A stretch of DNA of 10,384 nucleotides from an uncultured Pseudomonadales bacterium (lineage in GTDB: Bacteria; Pseudomonadota; Gammaproteobacteria; Pseudomonadales; IMCC2047): assembly GCA_947258895.1 (NCBI GenBank), contig CAMYKE010000025.1:1-10384 (forward strand), in the 5' to 3' direction. Position 1 is the stretch's first letter; every line of letters begins with the position of its first letter. The notes under the pieces were generated by a model. It was not told the DNA's origin, ran no database searches, and worked only from the letters and a program-made list of their open reading frames with translations. Both the position numbers and the translations under genes were made by a program. Below are positions 7,201 through 10,384 of the stretch, in pieces.

Positions 7201-8102
7201 TTGCCGCCGCGGATACCACCAGCCTGGAGAATAACGATGTTACCCGCTGGGATTTCGGGGCCCTGAACCGCTGCGTGGAGATCGACCAGGGCGGCGTAAC
7301 CCTGAAGGTCTATATGGCGCTGGTACAGCGCAAGGACCGGCTGCAATTCGTCGCGGTGGAGAGCGAACCAAAAGCAGAGGCGCTATCGTATCAGGGCGTT
7401 GTCGGGCTATTTATGCGCAGCACGCCGGAGCAGGGGCGCTACCTGCGCAAGAATATACCTCGCTTGCAGGAAATGGCGCTATATTTTGCCGGCCTCGGTT
7501 CGAAACAGGAACTGGTGGAAGGCATCCTGACGGCGGCCTACCAGGTTACCTTTCTCGATGCGTCGGGACTACCGCGCAGCGCAGCGGAATTTGAGCAGCG
7601 GCTGGCGCGCAACAGTGGCGAGCTGGTCGCCAATGCCAATCGGGTTGCGGAACTCGTCTGTGAGATATTGCGCCTGCGCCACGAGGTGCGCTGCCGCATG
7701 GAGGAGCGCGCCGTGGCCGCGTGGCAGTTTGTGTATGACGATATAGAACAGCAGCTGCAACGGCTGTTCGAGGCGGATTTCATCATTCGAAGGCCCTTCG
7801 CCCGGCTGGAACAGTATCCGCGCTACCTGCGTGCGATCGGCCTGCGCCTGGACAAGATCCAGGACCAGCTTGCGAAGGAGCGAGAGTGGTGCGTCGCGTT
7901 GGAAGATTACTGGCTGCAGTATGAACAGGCGGCGCACCGTTTTCGGGCACTGGACACGCCGAACCCGGAACTGGAGGCGTTTCGCTGGCTTCTGGAGGAG
8001 TACCGCGTGTCACTTTATGCCCAACGCCTGGGCACGATGGAACCGGTCTCCAGTAAACGATTGTCCAGGCGAATGGCGCAGTTGGGTATTTCTCCCACGT
8101 AA
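4209..8102 (+). CDS. hrpA: ATP-dependent RNA helicase HrpA (DEAH-box)
   Basis: This 1297-residue protein is a complete HrpA (E. coli HrpA is about 1300 residues) and is similar to it along its whole length. Helicase motifs in order are GETGSGKT (97-104, Walker A), TQPRRLAA (125-132, Ia), DEAH (194-197, II), SAT (226-228, III), ILVFLSGERDIRD (IV region, about 294-306), TNVAETSITVPG (349-360, V) and QRKGRCGR (396-403, VI). Winged-helix, ratchet and OB-fold regions follow, including FPGSGLFKKSPKW near 645-660, and a long C-terminal region (DUF3418-type, about 700-1290) ending in a charged helical segment. HrpA acts on RNA in the cytoplasm; in E. coli it has been linked to fimbrial mRNA processing and to rescue of stalled or collided ribosomes. 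The start is the only ATG near the frame opening; CCGGG at 4203-4207 is a weak, very close ribosome binding site. It is probably transcribed alone. Confidence 0.97.
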   Translation: MPAEISEPTREQLAGCMQRDRFRLGKELARLQRRADSELAVSLREALQEKIARSTELAQRRAAAIPKIHYPQELPVARRREEISAAIAGHQVVILAGETGSGKTTQLPKICLELGRGIFGKIGHTQPRRLAARTVANRIAEELRVQLGEQVGYQVRFTDRVSDTTHIKLMTDGILLAEIQRDRYLNEYDTLIIDEAHERSLNIDFLLGYLKHLLPRRPDLKVIVTSATIDLERFAAHFGNAPVIEVSGRTFPVEVIYQPALEQDEFKPDDLPAAIIAAIDSIHALPRRSGANDILVFLSGERDIRDVARSLKHRNHRNTEVSPLYARLSNTEQNRVFRAHAGQRIILATNVAETSITVPGIRYVIDPGFARISRYSARSGVQRLPIEAISQASANQRKGRCGRVADGICIRLYSEEDFANRPPYTDAEILRTNLASVILQMLTLGLGEVQRFPFIDPPEARAIKAGYQLLWELGAVDKRNRITPLGRQLSRFPVDPRLGRMVIEAQRQGSLAEVLVIASGLTIQDPRERPLEKRQAADEKHRAYADPDSDFVALTNLWNVVEEQRQALTGNQFRKFCRDRFLGYLRIVEWRDIHRQLLLVARELGFKVNSEAAGYGELHRALLSGLLANVGLREDRKEYQGARNRRFHIFPGSGLFKKSPKWIMAAEIVETSKVYARAVARIEPGWIEPLARHLVTQQYSEPHWEKQRGQVVATEQVSLFGLAIARHAVDFSKTDPEVAREIFVRTALVEQQLESKVKFYNSNNKLRDDVEALEEKTRRRDILVDDDVIFEFYSARLPADICSRRTLERWVKTAPAEQVAALALSRDDLVREGAGLASLEQFPNSLVMSGVEYPLQYRFEPGASSDGVSVVVPVAALNQLSARRLEWLVPGMLRDKCIALVKALPKPQRKQLVPVPHFVDRALAEMTFGQGSLLEQLSRALQRVAGIDVVASGWSTASLEPFYKANIRVVDEQGGLLSQGRNPEELQRRLRDKVSATVAAADTTSLENNDVTRWDFGALNRCVEIDQGGVTLKVYMALVQRKDRLQFVAVESEPKAEALSYQGVVGLFMRSTPEQGRYLRKNIPRLQEMALYFAGLGSKQELVEGILTAAYQVTFLDASGLPRSAAEFEQRLARNSGELVANANRVAELVCEILRLRHEVRCRMEERAVAAWQFVYDDIEQQLQRLFEADFIIRRPFARLEQYPRYLRAIGLRLDKIQDQLAKEREWCVALEDYWLQYEQAAHRFRALDTPNPELEAFRWLLEEYRVSLYAQRLGTMEPVSSKRLSRRMAQLGISPT

Positions 8103-8110
8103 ATTTACGT
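8097..8110. repeat. Perfect 14-bp palindrome across the hrpA stop codon
   Basis: ACGTAAATTTACGT is fully self-complementary and includes the hrpA TAA stop (8100-8102). The flanking bases (C and A) do not extend it. It is not followed by a T tract and has no loop, so it is not an obvious terminator. It resembles a dimeric-protein binding site and lies about 30 bases upstream of the candidate mlaA promoter. Confidence 0.55.
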
Positions 8111-8140
8111 AATATTCCCTACCATATATGCTTCCGTTTA

Positions 8141-8170
8141 ATGACCCGCGGCGCAGTTGTTGAGTACAAT
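8141..8170 (+). promoter_or_regulatory. Candidate sigma-70 promoter for mlaA
   Basis: ATGACC at 8141-8146 matches four of six bases of the -35 consensus, and TACAAT at 8165-8170 matches five of six of the -10 consensus, with an 18-base spacer. Transcription would begin near 8177, leaving a leader of about 44 bases before the mlaA start. This is the best match in the 118-base spacer between hrpA and mlaA, but matches of this quality also arise by chance. Confidence 0.35.
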
Positions 8171-8207
8171 GGCACATGTTCGGCTGATGTCTGGCCGGAT
8201 TCTCTAG

Positions 8208-8212
8208 AGGAG
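8208..8212 (+). promoter_or_regulatory. Ribosome binding site deciding the mlaA GTG start
   Basis: AGGAG at 8208-8212 lies 8 bases before the GTG at 8221. It supports GTG as the start, because there is no in-frame ATG before the signal peptide. Confidence 0.7.
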
Positions 8213-8220
8213 TTTGCCAA

Positions 8221-8991
8221 GTGACAGCAAGTTGCCGAAGGTCGTTGACCCGTCACGGTTCGCCAGTTACTACTGTTTTGCTTTTAACGATCTGGCTGGC
8301 GATTGTGCCAGGCGCACAGGCGAGCGAGGATGACAGTTGGGAAGGATTTAACCGCCGCGTATTCGCGTTTAATGAATTCGTTGATCGATGGCTGCTCAAA
8401 CCTGTCGCCAGGGGGTATGTGTGGATCACCCCGCGCTTTGTTGACGACGCCGTATCGAATGTGTTCAGTAACCTCGGCGAGGTCGGCAATTTCACCAATA
8501 ATCTGCTGCAGGGCAAGGTGGATGCCGCGGCCACCGACGTAAGCCGATTGCTGTTGAACTCAACCTTTGGCCTCGCGGGCTTGATCGATCTCGCGACCCG
8601 CGCCGGAGTGGAGCGTAGCGAGGAGGATTTTGGCCAGACCCTGGGTACCTGGAAGGTCGCATCCGGCCCCTATCTGGTGTTGCCGTTCCTCGGCCCGAGT
8701 ACGGTTCGGGATGCTTTCGGGCGAATTCCCGATCACTTCCTGGAACCACAGACCTACATAGATCATGACAGGACGCGGTGGTCGGTGTCAGTCACCGACC
8801 TTGTCGACACCCGCGCGGATCTGCTTGACACGGAACGCCTGATTCAGGGCGACCGCTATACATTTATCCGCGATGCCTACCTGCAACGCCGGGCCTACCT
8901 GTTGGCCGACGGCGAGGTGGAGGATGATTTTACGTCTGATGATTTCGAGGACGAGGAGTACGAAGATGAATATTATGAAGATGAATACTGA
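8221..8991 (+). CDS. mlaA: MlaA/VacJ-family outer-membrane lipid asymmetry protein
   Basis: This 256-residue protein is the MlaA (VacJ) component of the Mla pathway, which removes mislocalised phospholipids from the outer leaflet of the outer membrane and passes them to periplasmic MlaC. Family hallmarks are WEGFNRRVFAFNE (40-52), LLLNSTFGLAGLIDLA (about 116-131), EDFGQTLGTW and SGPYLVLPFLGPSTVRD. The N-terminus is a signal peptide: Arg-rich start, hydrophobic core about 16-29, and an AQA-S site (32-35) suited to signal peptidase I. Most MlaA proteins are lipoproteins, but here there is no Cys at the cleavage region; the only early Cys is residue 5. The last 27 residues contain 17 Asp/Glu plus several Tyr and are encoded by a 15-bp tandem repeat. 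The rest of the Mla transporter is not in the window. The next gene starts 9 bases downstream, so an operon is likely. The start is GTG with a strong ribosome binding site. Confidence 0.95.
   Translation: MTASCRRSLTRHGSPVTTVLLLTIWLAIVPGAQASEDDSWEGFNRRVFAFNEFVDRWLLKPVARGYVWITPRFVDDAVSNVFSNLGEVGNFTNNLLQGKVDAAATDVSRLLLNSTFGLAGLIDLATRAGVERSEEDFGQTLGTWKVASGPYLVLPFLGPSTVRDAFGRIPDHFLEPQTYIDHDRTRWSVSVTDLVDTRADLLDTERLIQGDRYTFIRDAYLQRRAYLLADGEVEDDFTSDDFEDEEYEDEYYEDEY
8947..8988 (+). repeat. 15-bp tandem repeat coding the acidic MlaA tail
   Basis: About 2.8 units of 15 bp (8947-8961, 8962-8976, 8977-8988) encode EDEEY, EDEYY and EDEY. The second and third units share GAAGATGAATA exactly, while the first uses synonymous codons (GAG/GAC), so the array is diverged at the DNA level but its acidic and tyrosine pattern is kept. 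Confidence 0.75.
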
Positions 8992-9000
8992 TCGGGCGGG

Positions 9001-10248
9001 TTGGCTATAAAAAACGTCAGTAAAGCTGTACAGATGGACCGCCGGTTACGGACGCATTCGGAGCATATCCTGGTCATCGCCAAAGACGAGGTGATCGATC
9101 GTGCGTCGCAACAGTGCCTGTCAAATGCTGGATACGCGGTGGATTGCACCGTCGACTTCAAAAATCTCGCGAATACGATTGCCGAACTGTCTCCCGATCT
9201 GATAGTTCTTGATCTTTGCAGTGACGGTGAGGGGGTTGATGTACTCAAGACGCTGCAGGAGACCAACGAGCAATTCCCGCAACTGCCGGTTATCGTATTT
9301 TTTGATGCCAGCATTGAGCCGATTATGGTCGATGCGCTGAAATTGGGCATCCTCGATTACATGCTCAAGCCACTGAACGAAGAACGCTTGTTATTTTCTG
9401 TGCATGGTAGCCTGGAGCGCGCGCGACTGGAAAACGAAAACCGCGATTATGCAGAACGCCTGGAGACCGCGAACCGGGAACTGGAGGTGCGTCTGGAGGA
9501 AATCCAGTCCGACCAGCAGGCAGGGAGGCTGGTGCAGCAAAAAATGCAGCCACTGAGTCCCGCTCATATATTCGATTTTGAGTTCGAGCACATTATTATT
9601 CCAGCCAACTACCTCTCCGGCGACTTTATCGATTATCACCAGGTAAGCGACAATAAACTGGTATTTTACCTCGTAGATGTGACCGGACATGGTTCGTCGT
9701 CGGCCTTTGTGACCGTGTTGATCAAACAACTGTCGCTGCGTTCACAGCGGCATTTCAAAATGGAGCACCACCATGAGGTGAAATCGGCGTCCTGGATGCT
9801 GAGCTGGATCAACCGTAACCTGCTGGAAGCGTCGCTGGACTGCCATGCCACGATTTTCCTTGGCGTTATAGATGCCGAAGACCGAACCCTGAACTATAGT
9901 TATGGTGGTCACTTCCCACAGGCGATTTTTGCCAGTCCTGATACCACCTGCTTCCTGAAGGGGAGGGGTTTGCCGCTGGGATTGTTTGACGAAGCCGAAT
10001 ATGAGGATCATTATATTGAGCTGCCGAAGGATTTCAGTATCACCTTGCTGTCGGACGGTGTGCTGGAAATTGTTCCGGAAGCAAACCTGTCTAAAAAGGA
10101 GCAGCGGCTTCTTGAAATTGTTCAGGATAGCCGGTCTTCAGAGGGGGATGACCTCAATGCGATCTTCGAGGCATTGAAGTTCGATGAATTACACGAGGCC
10201 CCGGATGATATATCCGTACTCAGTATCCGCAGCCGGGAGCAGTCATGA
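9001..10248 (+). CDS. Response regulator fused to a SpoIIE/PP2C-type serine phosphatase
   Basis: This fusion of up to 415 residues has a receiver domain (about 20-135), a charged coiled-coil-like linker (about 136-182) and a SpoIIE/RsbU-type PP2C phosphatase domain (about 183-412). The receiver keeps phospho-acceptor Asp71 (LIVLDL) and Lys123 (MLKP), but the usual acidic pair after the first strand reads ILVIAKDE, so at least one acidic position is replaced. The phosphatase retains metal-binding motifs: SGDF (206-209), VDVTGHG (225-231), LLSDGVLEI and the terminal PDDISVL. Such proteins dephosphorylate a STAS anti-sigma antagonist in partner-switching pathways, and a STAS gene follows with a 4-base overlap. 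Similar pairs are HsbR/HsbA and PA2798/PA2797 of Pseudomonas and GigA/GigB of Acinetobacter. The start is uncertain: TTG at 9001 gives the longest frame, while ATG at 9034 leaves the whole receiver intact and may be correct; neither has a clear ribosome binding site. Confidence 0.93.
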   Translation: MAIKNVSKAVQMDRRLRTHSEHILVIAKDEVIDRASQQCLSNAGYAVDCTVDFKNLANTIAELSPDLIVLDLCSDGEGVDVLKTLQETNEQFPQLPVIVFFDASIEPIMVDALKLGILDYMLKPLNEERLLFSVHGSLERARLENENRDYAERLETANRELEVRLEEIQSDQQAGRLVQQKMQPLSPAHIFDFEFEHIIIPANYLSGDFIDYHQVSDNKLVFYLVDVTGHGSSSAFVTVLIKQLSLRSQRHFKMEHHHEVKSASWMLSWINRNLLEASLDCHATIFLGVIDAEDRTLNYSYGGHFPQAIFASPDTTCFLKGRGLPLGLFDEAEYEDHYIELPKDFSITLLSDGVLEIVPEANLSKKEQRLLEIVQDSRSSEGDDLNAIFEALKFDELHEAPDDISVLSIRSREQS

Positions 10249-10384
10249 CCGTTTCCGGTAAAATTCTGGTTGCCAAGAAGAACGGCGTCTATGTGTTGAA
10301 GCTGGAAGGTGACGTGCGGCTGACAATCTGTGCCTCGCTGGATACGTTTCTGGAAAACATGATCGACGAATCCGACCTGAAAGC
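10245..10384 (+). CDS. STAS-domain anti-sigma factor antagonist (3' partial)
   Basis: The first 46 codons are visible before the window ends. The sequence begins MTVSGKILVAKKNGVYVL and continues KLEGDVRLTICASLDTFLE, the beta-strand, turn and helix opening of a STAS domain like that of HsbA/GigB-type antagonists. The protein would bind an anti-sigma factor or other target when unphosphorylated. The conserved phospho-acceptor Ser/Thr of STAS proteins usually lies around residue 55-60, so it is outside the window. The ATG overlaps the stop of the phosphatase gene (ATGA at 10245-10248), and GGGAG about 6 bases upstream is a good ribosome binding site, indicating coupled synthesis with its predicted phosphatase. 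No kinase or sigma factor is visible in the window. Confidence 0.88.
   Translation, partial: MTVSGKILVAKKNGVYVLKLEGDVRLTICASLDTFLENMIDESDLK

Overview
The window looks like ordinary chromosomal sequence from a Gammaproteobacterium with moderately high GC. The best evidence is a full-length HrpA helicase that matches the enterobacterial protein from end to end, a YafJ-type glutamine amidotransferase, and an mlaA / response-regulator phosphatase / STAS gene order that I recall from Pseudomonas and relatives. The exact genus cannot be told from the sequence. No tRNA, rRNA, CRISPR array, phage gene or transposase was found.

Left part (1-3238, + strand). The acidic, low-complexity C-terminal end of an unidentified protein (2-388) is followed by three closely packed genes: a YafJ-like class II glutamine amidotransferase whose reading frame is broken near position 840 (426-1209), a MoxR-type AAA+ ATPase (1199-2041), and a CoxE-like von Willebrand A protein (2054-3238). 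The last two form the common MoxR/VWA pair, probably a chaperone-like machine that remodels or activates a partner. The overlap and short spacing point to one operon.

Middle (3239-4208). A gene-free stretch of about 440 bases holds two diverged copies of a structured intergenic repeat. The second copy lacks the internal hairpin of the first. Next, on the minus strand, is a MaoC-like (R)-specific enoyl-CoA hydratase (3681-4154), divergent from hrpA.

Right part (4209-10384, + strand). hrpA (4209-8102) is a complete DEAH-box RNA helicase. A perfect 14-bp palindrome covers its stop codon. A short spacer with a candidate promoter leads to mlaA (8221-8991), an outer-membrane lipid-asymmetry protein that unusually has no lipobox and ends in a D/E/Y-rich tail built from 15-bp repeats. 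It is followed by a receiver / SpoIIE-type phosphatase fusion (9001-10248), which overlaps by 4 bases the start of a STAS anti-sigma-antagonist gene that runs off the window. The last two should form a partner-switching module in which the phosphatase dephosphorylates the STAS protein in response to an input to the receiver. Its linkage to mlaA suggests an envelope-stress connection.

I see no clearly novel system. The points most worth a second look are the broken amidotransferase, the paired structured repeat, the MlaA without a lipobox, and the degenerate receiver.
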